Notes under the pieces: model-generated
Seen by the model: only the letters and a program-made list of their open reading frames with translations
What the model was told of the DNA's origin: nothing
Databases searched by the model: none
Source: Flavobacterium gyeonganense
GTDB taxonomy: Bacteria > Bacteroidota > Bacteroidia > Flavobacteriales > Flavobacteriaceae
DNA: 64,000 bases
Assembly: GCF_029625295.1 (NCBI RefSeq)
Contig: NZ_CP121112.1
Location: 3,224,001-3,288,000 of the forward strand
Reading direction: 5' to 3'
Made by a program: the position numbers and the translations under genes
In this document: in pieces, positions 40,938-52,800 of the stretch
Position numbering within the stretch: position 1 is the first letter of the stretch
Layout: the number at the start of each line of letters is the position of its first letter

Positions 40938-43733
40938 TTATTTTGCTTTCATAAGTACTTGTACACTGTTAGATTTTTTTAAAGAGCTAACGATGAAATC
41001 TTTCAGGTCTTTTGCAGTTAGAGTACTTAAGGTGTTTTTTAGAATTTCTGTATCCTGAGGTTCTTCGTTATTTCGAACATAAGAAGTCAAAACATTCAGC
41101 CAGTAATTGTTTTGTTTGATCTGTTCCTGATGATTTTTTAGAATAGACTGCTTGATGTCTTCGAGCATATTTGCAGGAATATTTTCAGTCTGAACTCTTG
41201 CAAGCTCGGCATGAATAATTTTTACCAAAGCATCTGCTTTATCAGGGTTACAATCAAAATTGATCTCTAAAGAGAATAACGGAGAAGGAGTCTGAGATAA
41301 ACTGGTACCAACCTGAACGCCGTAACTACCGCCTTCTTCTTCACGGATGGTTTCTAAATAACGTTTTTTAAGCCATTCAGATAACATATAACTTAAGATT
41401 TTGTTCTTTTTATTATAGACAGCATCTTTATTTTCCAGATGAAGATAAACCGTAGTTTTTGGCGTATCCATGGTTCTGAAAATCGTTTTTTCTACTTTTC
41501 CGTCTTTCATGAAAATTTTATGATCCACATATTTTTCAGCTTTTTCGTTTGCCGGAATATTTCCTAAATAGGTATTGATCAAAGGAATGTCTTGCTCTGA
41601 AATGTTTCCAACGAATAAAAAGGTAAAATCTCCTCCGTTTGAGAAGCGTTCCGTATAGAATTTTTTAGCTTTATTTAAATCCAGGGCATTTATAAAATCC
41701 TGCGTTAAAAGCCAGTTGCGTTTGCTGTAATTGGTGTTTAAATTTGAAATGGTATCACTTAAAGCTTTTTCGTTGCTGTTTGGGGCATTGTTAAGTTTGT
41801 TTTGATATTGTTCTTTTATTTTATCAAAAGTGCTGTTGTCAAATCTTGGATGTTCAAAATACAGGTATGTAAGCTGTAATAAAGTCACAAGCGATTCTTT
41901 GTTACTGGTTCCGTTAAAACCTTCGTACAAACCACCAATATACGGACTCACGGAGGTAGTTTTACCAGTCAGTTTCTTTTTTAAATCGGTAAATTTATAA
42001 TCGCCTAAACCAGAATATGTCGCTACGCCAGCAGCAATCTGAGCTGCAGGAAGGTCTTTCCAGTCAGCCAGAGAGTTTCCTCCAGCGCTGTATGCGGAAA
42101 ACAAGATTTGGTCTTTGCTCAAATCAGTTGGATAAATAATCACTTTTGCGCCGTTTGCCAAAGTGTATTTTTTCGCATTCGCGAAAGCCTTAATATCTTC
42201 TGTTTTTACAATTGGTTTTTCTGTCAATTGCTCTTTTACCAGCGAAGCCGTTAATTCTTCTTCTTTGTACGGTTCTAATTTTGTGTTAGAAATAGTTTTG
42301 ATAATATTCCAGTATTCGTTTGCTTCCGGTAGTTTCGTTGCTGGATCTTCCGGAGCAGAAACCGATAACACTAAATTATCTTTTGGATTTAGCGCTTTAA
42401 AAGCAGTATTTACCTCAGCTAAAGTAACATGGTCAAGGAAAGCATTAACCCATTCGTGCTCACCTTCAACAGAAAAAACAGGATTGGCTTCTAAGAAATA
42501 CAGCTGTAATTGTTCTGCCCAGTAACTGTTCCCAATTTTATCTTTATTTGTTAAACGATTGTCGTAGGAGGTGCGCATTTTAGTTTTCAAACGGTCTAAT
42601 TCCTGCTGCGTGAATCCGTTTTGCATCGCTCTTTCAAATTCTCTGTAAGCTTCTGTAAAAGCTTCGATGAATTTTCCTTTTTTAGGATTAACGTTCAGTG
42701 AAAATTTGCTGTCTAATCTTGAAAGATTATCATTTGAAATTCCGAACGCCAAACCTCCTGTTTCGTTATTTATCAGGTATTCGTTGAAACGAGTATTCAT
42801 CATCTGCAGTGCCAGGTTTTCCTGCATGCTTTTGATCATTTCTGCCTGATCCTGTACTAATGGTTTCGATTTGTTGTATGAAAGAGAAATTCCGGAACTC
42901 TGTAATTCTTTGTCGGTAGCCAAAACGTAGCGATTTTCTTTCTGTACCGGAATTGTTTCGTATTCTCTTTTATTGATTTTTTTTGGAGTTGGTATCGAAC
43001 CGAAAATCTCTTTGACACGTTTTTCAATTAAAGCGACGTCAATATCCCCTACGATTACGACAGCCTGATTTTGTGGCTGGTACCATTTTTTGTAATAATC
43101 CCTTAATACCTGATATTTGAAATTATTGATCACATTTAAATCTCCAATTACATTTCGTTTTGCATATTTTGAACCTTCAAATACGACTTTGTTGATTTTT
43201 TCTCCCGTTCTGTAATCTGCATTTCTTCTCGTACGCCATTCTTCACGAATTACGCCTCTTTCTGCATCAATTTCGTTATTGGCAAGCAGAAGAGAACCCG
43301 ACCAGTCGTGCAGCACATACATACAGGAATCCAATAAAGTTTTGTTTTGCGAAGGAACATTGCTGATGTTGTAAACGGTTTCGTCATAAGCCGTGTAAGC
43401 ATTAATGTCTTTACCGAAAGAAACTCCTTGTTTTTCTAACATATTGATGATGCCTTTTCCTTTAAAATGTTCGGTTCCGTTAAACGCCATGTGTTCCAGA
43501 AAATGCGCTAATCCGTCCTGATCGTCATTTTCTAAAATAGCGCCAACGTTTTGTACAAAATAGAAATCGGTTCTGTCTTTTGGCCATTCGTTATGCATAA
43601 TAAAATACTGCATTCCGTTTGAAAGCGTTCCGTGTGCCACTTCTTTTGGCAGCGGAAACGTAGTTTTAAACTGCGCCGAAACCTGAGATAGACCCAGAAT
43701 CAGGAAATACGCTAGAATTAATTTTGTTTTCAT
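40938..43733 (-). CDS. M16-family zinc metallopeptidase (pitrilysin-like)
   Basis: The 931-residue protein has a signal peptide (MKTKLILAYFLILGLSQVSA) and two M16 halves. The active N-terminal half has the inverted zinc motif HFLEH (His77, Glu80, His81) in GLAHFLEHMAFNG, with the distal Glu in NNEIDAERGVIREEW. The C-terminal half lacks the motif, as expected. M16 enzymes degrade peptides inside a closed chamber. It is the last gene of the ECF-SusCD locus on the minus strand, about 160 bases after the S9 peptidase gene, and so may finish digestion of imported peptides. Confidence 0.92.
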   Translation of the reverse strand: MKTKLILAYFLILGLSQVSAQFKTTFPLPKEVAHGTLSNGMQYFIMHNEWPKDRTDFYFVQNVGAILENDDQDGLAHFLEHMAFNGTEHFKGKGIINMLEKQGVSFGKDINAYTAYDETVYNISNVPSQNKTLLDSCMYVLHDWSGSLLLANNEIDAERGVIREEWRTRRNADYRTGEKINKVVFEGSKYAKRNVIGDLNVINNFKYQVLRDYYKKWYQPQNQAVVIVGDIDVALIEKRVKEIFGSIPTPKKINKREYETIPVQKENRYVLATDKELQSSGISLSYNKSKPLVQDQAEMIKSMQENLALQMMNTRFNEYLINNETGGLAFGISNDNLSRLDSKFSLNVNPKKGKFIEAFTEAYREFERAMQNGFTQQELDRLKTKMRTSYDNRLTNKDKIGNSYWAEQLQLYFLEANPVFSVEGEHEWVNAFLDHVTLAEVNTAFKALNPKDNLVLSVSAPEDPATKLPEANEYWNIIKTISNTKLEPYKEEELTASLVKEQLTEKPIVKTEDIKAFANAKKYTLANGAKVIIYPTDLSKDQILFSAYSAGGNSLADWKDLPAAQIAAGVATYSGLGDYKFTDLKKKLTGKTTSVSPYIGGLYEGFNGTSNKESLVTLLQLTYLYFEHPRFDNSTFDKIKEQYQNKLNNAPNSNEKALSDTISNLNTNYSKRNWLLTQDFINALDLNKAKKFYTERFSNGGDFTFLFVGNISEQDIPLINTYLGNIPANEKAEKYVDHKIFMKDGKVEKTIFRTMDTPKTTVYLHLENKDAVYNKKNKILSYMLSEWLKKRYLETIREEEGGSYGVQVGTSLSQTPSPLFSLEINFDCNPDKADALVKIIHAELARVQTENIPANMLEDIKQSILKNHQEQIKQNNYWLNVLTSYVRNNEEPQDTEILKNTLSTLTAKDLKDFIVSSLKKSNSVQVLMKAK

Positions 43734-43895
43734 TTGATAATTATTGTTCTTTTTTGATTGAATTTTGGTTTGAAAAAAGTATAAGATGTGCCTGCTGTTG
43801 CTTTGAAGGTCTCATAAGAAACCTTCAAATAACAGTTTTTACTGAATGCGAATCTGTAATATCAGCGTCTAAATAGTAAGCATTTTTAGAAAAAT

Positions 43896-46491
43896 CTACA
43901 TCCAGTCCGGAAGTGAGATACCTTTTAAATAGTAGTCAAAATACTGTTGCATTTTGAGTGTCCAGTCTTTTCTATTGGCAGCAATATCTAAAGTATGTCC
44001 TTCTTTTTTGTAGTTTATCAGTAAAGCAGGTTTCCCTAAACGGCGAAGCGCAAAAAACAAAGACTGACCTTCCTGATAAGGCACAGCACGGTCATTATCA
44101 TTATGAAAAATAAGGATTGGTGTTTTGATATTTTTAGCCGAAAAAATAGGAGAGTTTTTGATATATCCGTCCAGATTGTCGTGCATAGAACTTCCCATAC
44201 GATATTGATCGGCTTCATACTTAAACATTGTCGAAATACCGTTGGATCTCATTACAGGATAATTGGCAGTAAAATTGGTTACTCCCGAACCTACAATGGC
44301 ACAGCTGAACAGATCTGTTTTTGTAGTCAAGAAAGAAGTTTCGTAACCGCCAAAACTATGTCCCTGAATTCCAATTTTACCTTTTTCAGTAATGCCATTT
44401 GAAATTAAATATTCAACGCCACTGATGACATCATTGTAAACGCTGTTTCCAACATCACCATAAGTGTAATGCACGTCTGGCTGAAAAACAATATAACCCT
44501 GACTTACGAAAGTTGGAATGTTAATATTAGAAGTACTTACTTCCGGCAATTGATATACATTAAAATCTTCTGTATGTTTTTCGTAAAAATGAACAATTAC
44601 CGGATATGTTTTTTTACTGTCATAATTATCTGGAAGATATAGATTTCCTTGATTTTCTTTTCCGTTAAAACTCTTCCATGTTACTACTTTTGCAGTTCCC
44701 CAAGCATATTCTTTTTGCTGCGGATTGATATCGGTAATTCTTGTCTGTGAGCCAAAACTAGATGTTCCCCACCATAAATCTGGGAAAATCGTATAACTCT
44801 CTTTTGAAAATAAAACACTTGAATCGTCACCAGAAACAGTTTCTATTTTAGTATTATAATTAGGATCAGCAAAGATTTTTGTGATTGTGTTGGATGCAAA
44901 TTTGTAAATTCCTTTTGATTTATGTTCGATGTCAAAACCAATAAAAGTAATGGATTTTTTGGAGTCTAAATCTCCAATAAAACCACTTTCGCTGTAACGC
45001 AATTCAACTTTATTTTTTTCTTCCAAAACCATTCGTAATGGAATAAGCGACTTTTTGATTGGTAAGATCAATTGCCCACAAATCAAATTGGTCATACAAA
45101 ACGACTGTATTTCCATTGTTTAACCAACCTGCAATTCCATAGGCTGTATTGGCAGATTTCATATCTACCTTATCATTTGAAACCGGAAAAGGAATTTGCG
45201 AGCTGATGTTTTTAAACTGCAAAGAAGCAGTGTCAAAAACCGTCCAAATTTTTTCTTTTTCATCATATAAAACAGCAAAATTTCCCTGTGGATTCCAGAT
45301 TGGAGTTCCAAAAACGCCTGTCAGTACTTTTGTAGATTTTCCTGTTTCGGCATCGACCCAGTAAATATCATTGCGTTCATTAAAAGTCCAGTCTACTTCT
45401 ACAGTATAAGGTTTTTTATCGATAGCAAAAACACCTTTAAAATTACCAGATTCTGGCATTAAAACCTGATCGAATTCGCCAGTTGCAGCGACTTTGACTA
45501 CTTTTTTATTTTGGATATCATAAAGTAATTTCTGTTCGCTTGGAAGCGTTTTTGAATTTCTCAACAATTCCTGTCTGCGTTCCATAGTTCCCTGATTGGA
45601 TCGCCATATTTCAACATTAGATTTTGCGATCTGAGTATTTTCAGGACGTTTGTTAGAATTCACTAATAACGAAATAAAACGTGTATTTTCATTTAAACTG
45701 TAAGCTGTTTTTGAAATCGAAAAACCAGAATCGTTTAAAGCAATTTCATCATAGTTGAATAAAACTTTTGTTGAATTGGTATTCAAATTGAAATAATAAA
45801 CCAAGTTGAAATCAGAACTGTTGTTTCCCTTTAAAGTGAAACTACCTCCGTTTTCTTTGTCATTTAATTGAAAATCACCAAAGTCAGAAGCTTTTCCGTT
45901 ATAAACTGTTTCTTGTTTACCGCCTGGAATTCCGTGTTTTAAAAACACCTGATCCTTTTCGATCTGAACATAAACAATCGATTTATTCTTTAAAAAGCGA
46001 GACGATTTAATGTTGTTTACAGAAATACTGTCATTGCTTTCTAGATTATAAAAAACCAAACGCTGCAGAAAAAAGGGTCCTTTTTCAGCTTCTGGACGAG
46101 TATAATACAGAAAATCAGTTCCTTCAATAGCATTGGTGTAATGTTTGGTTTTCCAAAGTTTTTTAACTCCTGTTTTTAAATTTTGCAGAAGCGTGCTGTC
46201 ATTTTTAGTGTACTGAACCCAGTCTTTTTTTCCGATGAATTTCAGATCATTGATATTCTCAAGAACCAGGCGTTTTCCTTTTGGAGCCTCCTGAACAATA
46301 ATCTGTTTTTTATTTTCTTTTTCTTCATCCTGAAAAACGGTGCTGTAGGAAATCCATTTTCCGTTGTATGACAAAGCTTTGCTGTTGATTCTCTGCCATG
46401 ACTGGTAAGCCGATTCGTCAACTGTTTTTTTCTGTGCAGATAAACTATGTACACTCAAGGCGAATGTACATAGTGCAACTATTTTTTTCAT
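43896..46491 (-). pseudogene. S9-family peptidase gene with a frameshift
   Basis: Two overlapping frames (46491-45010 and 45116-43896) make up one prolyl-oligopeptidase-like protein of about 865 residues. The N-part has a signal peptide (MKKIVALCTFALSVHSLSAQ) and a beta-propeller-type region. The C-part has the alpha/beta-hydrolase triad: Ser in GIQGHSFGGYE, Asp in FHNDNDRAVPY, His in KKEGHTLDIA. The break is at seven A on the minus strand (45019-45013): seven gives GFGRKK-stop, six would give GFGRKNKVELRYSESG and restore the frame. This may be a sequencing error, a true mutation or a slippage site. It sits between the TlpA-like and M16 genes. Confidence 0.88.
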
Positions 46492-46515
46492 ATAATTAAA
46501 ATTTCAGAAAGCGAA

Positions 46516-48489
46516 TTATTCGTTCTTTAAAGCATTGATAACCCCTGTAAGTTCATCAACCAATTGTCCCGGATTTCCAGAATAACCTTCAGAAGTAAAT
46601 CTAATTTTACCATTTTTGATCACTACTTTTCGGGGTATACCGCTTGATTTGAAAATTGCTGCGTATTTTGAGAAAGATTCGTTATTTGTTCCGCCTCCTT
46701 TTTTAACCAAATCAAAATAAGTATCTATTTTTAAGTCTTTTTCTTTTAAATACGCCAAAGCTTCTTTTTTATATCCTTCTTTGGTTTCCTGTGTGCTGAT
46801 AAAATAAACTTCGACTTGTTTGTCTTCTTTATAGTTGTTTACCAATTGTTGCATTGCCGGAAAAGCTTTTTTGCAAGGACCACACCAGGTCGCCCAAAAA
46901 TCGATTACGATAATTTTACCGCTGTTTAAATCTAATTGTTTTGTTTTTCCGTCAGATCCCTGAACTTTAATGTCAGGAGCGGCGATATCAATTAAAGCTA
47001 TTTTTTCTTCAAACTTGTTTTCTTTTTTCAATTGCTCTAAATAAGCAGGAAAATCACTTTCTTTCTTGCCTTCTTTTAAATAAGCTTCTTTCAGTTTAGC
47101 AGTCATTCCTTCAGATAAAGTGTTTCTTTTTGCTGCATTTTTTAAGACCTCAATGATGGGTTTATTTAATGCTTCTAAAGCTCTCACATGAATATCATTG
47201 ACACCTGCTTTTTCATAACGGTTTTCGATTGGTAGTTTTTCGAATGTTTCTACTACTTCTTTGTATTTTTTCAGCATATCAAACATACGAATCTGGATAA
47301 TCAATTCGGTATTTAATTGATTTTTAGCATTTTCAGTTGCCTGATTTGGAGACCAGTAAATTCCCTGCATATAAGACATATCATTAACTTTTTGCTCCAT
47401 TAATTTGATCATCGGAACAGCCATTGTTTCTAAAACTTCTGGTGTAACGGTTTTTAAATACAAAGCTTTAGAAATGTTCTGATGATACGCATCTTTCAAT
47501 GAAGCAAATCTCATCGTGGGAATTAAATCCAGAATGCTTTTGTAATCTTTGGCCTGAAAAAAATATTCGAACTTTGCTTTTGCAATATTATCATAGAGAT
47601 ACTTTTGTTCAGTTGGCACTTCATTGCTGTATGGAAACTCAGCTAAAAACTGTTCTGCTACTTTGTATCTTTCATTGACGTCAGGAATTCGGCTAAATAC
47701 CTGATAGGCTTTGAATCTGAAATAAGCACCTTTTGGAAACTGTTTTTTAATTATATTTTCCAGAGAATCTGCTTTTGCTGTGTTCTTTAAATCATTCAAA
47801 TAAATGTTGCGAAGTTTAACAAAAACTTCTTCCGGCATCCCGTTAGTGTTTTTTGAAAATTCGGTTAAAATTTTAGAAGCAATTTCATCAAATTTTTCCG
47901 GTTTTTGTTTTTTCAGGATTTTGATGTAGGTATCAAAAAATTCAGGAAATCTCTCTGGATGGTCTTTAACCTCTTTCTTTAACCAATATTCAGTTGCATC
48001 TCCATCAATAGAAAAATCTTTAAAATAACCGCTAAATTCTCCGTTGAAATCTTTGTTTCTGAAGGTTGCCCAGGCTAAATCTGCACCCGGCATTTTTACT
48101 TTTGGTTCCTTAAAAACCACCAGTATATAACCTTTGTCTTGTCCGGTATCAGTAACAATTCCATTTTCTGTATTACCATAGAATTTGAAAGCCATAAAAG
48201 CACAGTTTTTTGGAACGGTAAAGTCGGCGCTGTAAACAGCGCCATTTCTTTTCATTTTAATATCTTCGATTTCCCATCTGTAATCATTGAAAACATAAGT
48301 ATAGCCGTTGATATTTTTAACGTTTTCTAAAGGGCCTCCTTTTGGATCATAAGTCATATTTAAAGTTGATCCGGGAATAGGGATATCTACCATTCCTTGT
48401 AATCTTAAAGGGACTTCTTGTGCGGTAACTTGTAAGGTAAAGGCACAAAGAACCGATACCCAAAAAATGATATTTAATTTTTTTAACAT
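46516..48489 (-). CDS. Secreted thioredoxin-like (TlpA/redoxin) protein
   Basis: The 657-residue protein has a signal peptide (IIFWVSVLCAFTLQVTAQ), a long helical middle part (~130-490) and a C-terminal TlpA-like thioredoxin domain. The redox motif is WCGPC (535-539) in IDFWATWCGPCKKAFPAM, with the cis-Pro in SSGIPRKVVI. It probably works in the periplasm on disulfides. It follows SusD by 11 bases and precedes the S9 peptidase by about 24, so it is part of the same operon. Long TlpA-like proteins of this type are common beside SusCD pairs. Confidence 0.88.
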   Translation of the reverse strand: MLKKLNIIFWVSVLCAFTLQVTAQEVPLRLQGMVDIPIPGSTLNMTYDPKGGPLENVKNINGYTYVFNDYRWEIEDIKMKRNGAVYSADFTVPKNCAFMAFKFYGNTENGIVTDTGQDKGYILVVFKEPKVKMPGADLAWATFRNKDFNGEFSGYFKDFSIDGDATEYWLKKEVKDHPERFPEFFDTYIKILKKQKPEKFDEIASKILTEFSKNTNGMPEEVFVKLRNIYLNDLKNTAKADSLENIIKKQFPKGAYFRFKAYQVFSRIPDVNERYKVAEQFLAEFPYSNEVPTEQKYLYDNIAKAKFEYFFQAKDYKSILDLIPTMRFASLKDAYHQNISKALYLKTVTPEVLETMAVPMIKLMEQKVNDMSYMQGIYWSPNQATENAKNQLNTELIIQIRMFDMLKKYKEVVETFEKLPIENRYEKAGVNDIHVRALEALNKPIIEVLKNAAKRNTLSEGMTAKLKEAYLKEGKKESDFPAYLEQLKKENKFEEKIALIDIAAPDIKVQGSDGKTKQLDLNSGKIIVIDFWATWCGPCKKAFPAMQQLVNNYKEDKQVEVYFISTQETKEGYKKEALAYLKEKDLKIDTYFDLVKKGGGTNNESFSKYAAIFKSSGIPRKVVIKNGKIRFTSEGYSGNPGQLVDELTGVINALKNE

Positions 48490-48500
48490 TGTAAAGTGTT

Positions 48501-49859
48501 TTATTTACCTAGTTCAGGGTTTAAATCGATGTAATTTTGATTGATTGGGAATACATATCCATCGCTGTTAGGAGCCAGGGTAAATGTGTTTCCTTTAAAA
48601 GTTCGTGTGTATGTTTTCTGAAAAGCCGGATCAAGGTTTAGTCTTCGCTGATCAAACCAACGGAAACCTCTTCCTATGAATTCTTTTTGTCTTTCTGTCA
48701 AAACAAGATTTAAAGCTTCCGTACTTGTTGCAGCACTTACCTCATATGTAGTGTTGGTTTTGAATCTTTTTGCCCTAAGAATATTAAGGTAATCTACAGC
48801 TTTTTGAGTTTGTCCAGCTCTGGCATAACATTCAGCAGCGATTAAATACATCTCTGGAACCGAAACGCCTACGTTAATTCCGTTTGTATTACTGTAGGTA
48901 GCAATTCCAAAACCTCTTCCTGTGTAAGTTGGAGAAACACCAATGTTACCGGGAATTGTGTAATAATCATAACGTAAATCATTAGCTCCAAAACTACTTA
49001 ATAAATCATTAGAAAGAGGAGCTCTATTATAAGACAGCAGTAATGTTTTAGAAAATATAACTTCAGGATTTTGAATCAAAACCGGATAACTGTAACCAGT
49101 GGCAAATGTTTTTAAATCAATCAATCCATTCTGCATTTGTAAAGCTTTTTCAGCATTTTCAAGACTCAATTGATATTGGCCCATGTATAGATATGTTCTT
49201 GCCAATAATGCATAGACGGCTTTTTTAGATGGAAGCACATTAAATGGAGGTGTGTCTTGAATATCATTTGCTAAAGCACTTTTTAAGTCAGAAATGATTT
49301 GATCATAAACTTGTTGCACTGTATTTCTATCCAACGATGAAAATAATTCAGGTTTTAATAATAGTGGAACCGCTTTTTCCGAATTAGCAGAAGCTGGATC
49401 AAATTGTGGACCGTATGTATTTACCAGTTGTAAATAAGCAAATGCTCTGTGTACAAAAGCCTCAGCATAGATTTCTTTTTTCTCTGATTCTAATCCATCC
49501 TGGCTGCTCATTACTCCGTCTAAAATAACATTGCTGTAATAAATAGCCTTATACAAACCATTCCAGTCTGCATCACTCTGAGAAGGATCGTATATTCTTT
49601 CCTGCCAGGTATAGCTATTACCCCAAATGGTATTAACACCATTTTGATAAGTTGTAGAAAATTCTACATCTGCGTTGGCAAGAAGATAAATTCCGCCTGA
49701 AGAAGTTATATCGTTATAGCTATTAGCCAGACCTCTGTAATCAGAAGTATATTTTAAAACTCTGTTGTTTCCAACCGGTTCTACTTCAACATAATCTCTA
49801 CAAGAGCTTAATAAAAGTACTGGCAGGAAAATATATAGTGTGAATTTTAGTAATTTCAT
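48501..49859 (-). CDS. SusD/RagB-family surface lipoprotein
   Basis: The 452-residue protein has a lipoprotein signal (FLPVLLLSSC, Cys20) and the SusD fold. EAFVHRAFAYLQLVNTYGPQ lies near residue 130, then the TPR helices with ALLARTYLYMGQYQLSLENA, and the C-terminal LTERQKEFIGRGFRWFDQRR. SusD proteins form the lid of the SusC transporter and bind the nutrient outside the cell. It follows susC by 17 bases. The companions here (S9 and M16 peptidases, no glycosidases) suggest a peptide rather than glycan substrate. Confidence 0.93.
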   Translation of the reverse strand: MKLLKFTLYIFLPVLLLSSCRDYVEVEPVGNNRVLKYTSDYRGLANSYNDITSSGGIYLLANADVEFSTTYQNGVNTIWGNSYTWQERIYDPSQSDADWNGLYKAIYYSNVILDGVMSSQDGLESEKKEIYAEAFVHRAFAYLQLVNTYGPQFDPASANSEKAVPLLLKPELFSSLDRNTVQQVYDQIISDLKSALANDIQDTPPFNVLPSKKAVYALLARTYLYMGQYQLSLENAEKALQMQNGLIDLKTFATGYSYPVLIQNPEVIFSKTLLLSYNRAPLSNDLLSSFGANDLRYDYYTIPGNIGVSPTYTGRGFGIATYSNTNGINVGVSVPEMYLIAAECYARAGQTQKAVDYLNILRAKRFKTNTTYEVSAATSTEALNLVLTERQKEFIGRGFRWFDQRRLNLDPAFQKTYTRTFKGNTFTLAPNSDGYVFPINQNYIDLNPELGK

Positions 49860-49876
49860 AAATCTGTTTTTTAAAA

Positions 49877-52800
49877 TTAAAAGCTACAATTAAATTGTAA
49901 AGAATAATTACGTTGCGGAGCCAGCGTGTTATAGTTATTGTTTGACAAATACTGAGGATCAATACCCTCATCATTTTTAACCCATAACAATCCTAAATTC
50001 CTTGCTGCAAAATTGAAACTCAATGATTTTATAAAAGTTTTTTGTAACCATTCCGCAGGAACATTATAGCCCAATGAAATTTGCTGTAATCGAATATTAT
50101 CAGCGGGAAGTACATTGATGTCTGCGTTTTGAAAACGATTTAAACTGTTAAAACTAATATTGCTTAATCCAGGAACATTTGTAATCATTTCGTCTCCGGC
50201 TTGTCTCCAGCGATCGGCAATCAATTCGTCTTTCGCAACTGCACCATATTGTACGCCTGCATAAGTAGGATAATTTTGCAACACGGTATTTCTAAATACA
50301 TGTCCTGCGTAGTATGTTATCTGAACACCAAGTCTGAAATTCTTATACGAGAAATCATTCATAAATCCGCCAAAATAAGGTGCAATAGTTCTTCCCATGT
50401 ATTTAAGGTCGTCTTTATTAATCATTGAAATCCCCTGAGTTGAATTTATAATTGTACCATCTTTTTTATAAACCGTAGACTGACCGTTAGCATCTAAACC
50501 TGCCCATTTGTAAGCATAAAGGTATCCTATTGGGCTGCCTTCCTTTGTTATTCCCGATAAATACTGGCTAGTAGTAGTAGCCTGAAAACGGGAGTCTGTA
50601 ACTTCATTTGTGTTATAGGCAAAAGTTAAACTACTATTCCATTTGAAACCTGAGTTTATGATAAGTCCTGAAATATTTAAATCAATACCATGCCCTTTAA
50701 GTGAAGCTGTGTTATAAGTTAAAAACGACCAGCCCGATGTTGGATTAAAAGGTAAACTTGTTAATATATCATTGGTTTTTTTATAATACAAATCAGCACT
50801 TCCGCGAAGACGGTTATTGAAAACAGCATAATCCAAACCAAAATTAACTGTCTTTGTTGTTTCCCATTTAATCTCAGTATTTTCCGGTAATGAAATAGAA
50901 GCAGTTGGTAATTGTGTATTAAAATCAACAGATCCAACAGAAATTATAGCACTTTGGCTTCCAAAACCTCCAGGAGGAGTACTTCCTGCTTTTCCATAAG
51001 TAACTCTGGCAGATAAATTGTTTAACCAGCTTACTTCTCTTAAGAAAAATTCTTTATTGATATCCCACTTACCTCCAACAGACCATAATGGTAATGCTCT
51101 GGTTCTTCTGGAAGCTCCAAGTAAATTGAAATCATCAAAACGTACACTTCCTGATATATGGTATCTGTTCATGAAATCATAAGACCCTAAGCCGTAGTAA
51201 GACAAGTAACGCTCTCTATATTTATTGATGCTGTTATCAGAAGTTCCAATAATATTTTGCCAGCCATAAATAGTGGTATAATAAATCGTAGGATTTACGG
51301 AAGTTGATGAGTTAGTATCCGTATTATAACCATAATACCTTTGGCTTGATCCTTCTCTACGTTCTTCTCTAACTTCTGAACCTGCTAAAAAGTGTAAAGC
51401 ATTATCCTGATTAAAATTCTTATTGATATTCATCTGAAAGCGCATGCTTTGCGATTGGTTAGCTATATTTGTATTGTACAAATACGATCCTACAGGTATT
51501 CCATAGACTAATTTTCCTGCTGTACTTACAGATGTCGCCTCATTGATCATGTTTCTTGAAAAGTAACTGTCTAATTCACTCAGTGATTTTGTTTTATTTC
51601 CAATAGAAGTGAACATCCCCGAGGCTTCAAAATTCAACCAGCTGTTTACTGTTGCTGTTAAGCTTGCATTTAATCTTATATTAGCTCCTTTTGTTACTAC
51701 ATTAGAATAATTTAATTCATCCAGATAATTATAAGTCCACGGTAAATATCCTTTTTTTTCAAATCCTTTTGCAACTTCTGGTCTAAAAATAATATAACGA
51801 TCTATGCCATTTCCGTTTTCATCAGCAATCATATCATACGGACGCAGCGCAAAATTGGATACGTTTGATAATGCTTCATTCGCAGTGGTATTGGTTTGAA
51901 AACTAGAAGTAACGTAATTTATCCCTGTATTTAATTTTAAAAAACTTTTAAGCTGAAAAGAATTGTTAAGCGTTATATTATACGATTGAGATTCGTTGCC
52001 TCTCATTGCTGCCTCATCTTTATTAAAGCCTAAAGACAAATAATAGGTGCTTTTATCACTTCCGCCAGAAACAGATAAATCATATTGTCTGGTTGCTGAA
52101 TTTCTTAATAAATATTTATTAATCTGACCCAGATTGTCGTTTTGTCCCAATTGGTTTAATAAACGGTCTCTTTCTGATATAGAAATAGTTCCTCTTTTCT
52201 GTTGAAACATGATTTCCTGAGCCGCACTAGGATTTTTGGCCTGCCAATCGCTTATATTATCAACCACAAACCCACCATTAACCAAATCTTTTTCATAATC
52301 AATATATTGGGATGTGTTCATGACACGCAATTTTCCCAAATCCATTTTTTCACCTATTGTAGTGGTGGCATTAAAATTGATTATTGGATCACCTTTCTTT
52401 CCTTTTTTGGTGACCACTACAATTACTCCATCGGCTGCACGAGATCCCCAGATAGCAGCTGCTGCGGCATCTTTCAAAACTGTAATGCTCTCTACATCAT
52501 CCGGATTAAGGTAGCTTAAAATAGAAGCTCCCGGAACTCCTCTTCTGCTAAAGTTAAAATCCTCTGTAGACTGCGGAAAACCATCAATAACAATTAAGGG
52601 TCTGCCACTACCACTATAATTGTTTGTTCCTCTTACCGAAATAGTACCTGTTCTTGGATCCACCTTCACACCGGCCATTTTTCCCTCAATTCTTGAAGCA
52701 ATATCTACAGTAGGAACTTCGGCAAGCTCTTTGGCGCCCATAACTTCAAAAGAGCCGGTTACTCTCTCTTTAGGGATTTCGGTATAACCGTTAGAAACAG

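Noticed and set aside
43802..43829. TTTGAAGGT/ACCTTCAAA hairpin between S9 and M16 genes as a terminator
   Set aside because: No T run follows on either strand, so it is only a possible mRNA stem.
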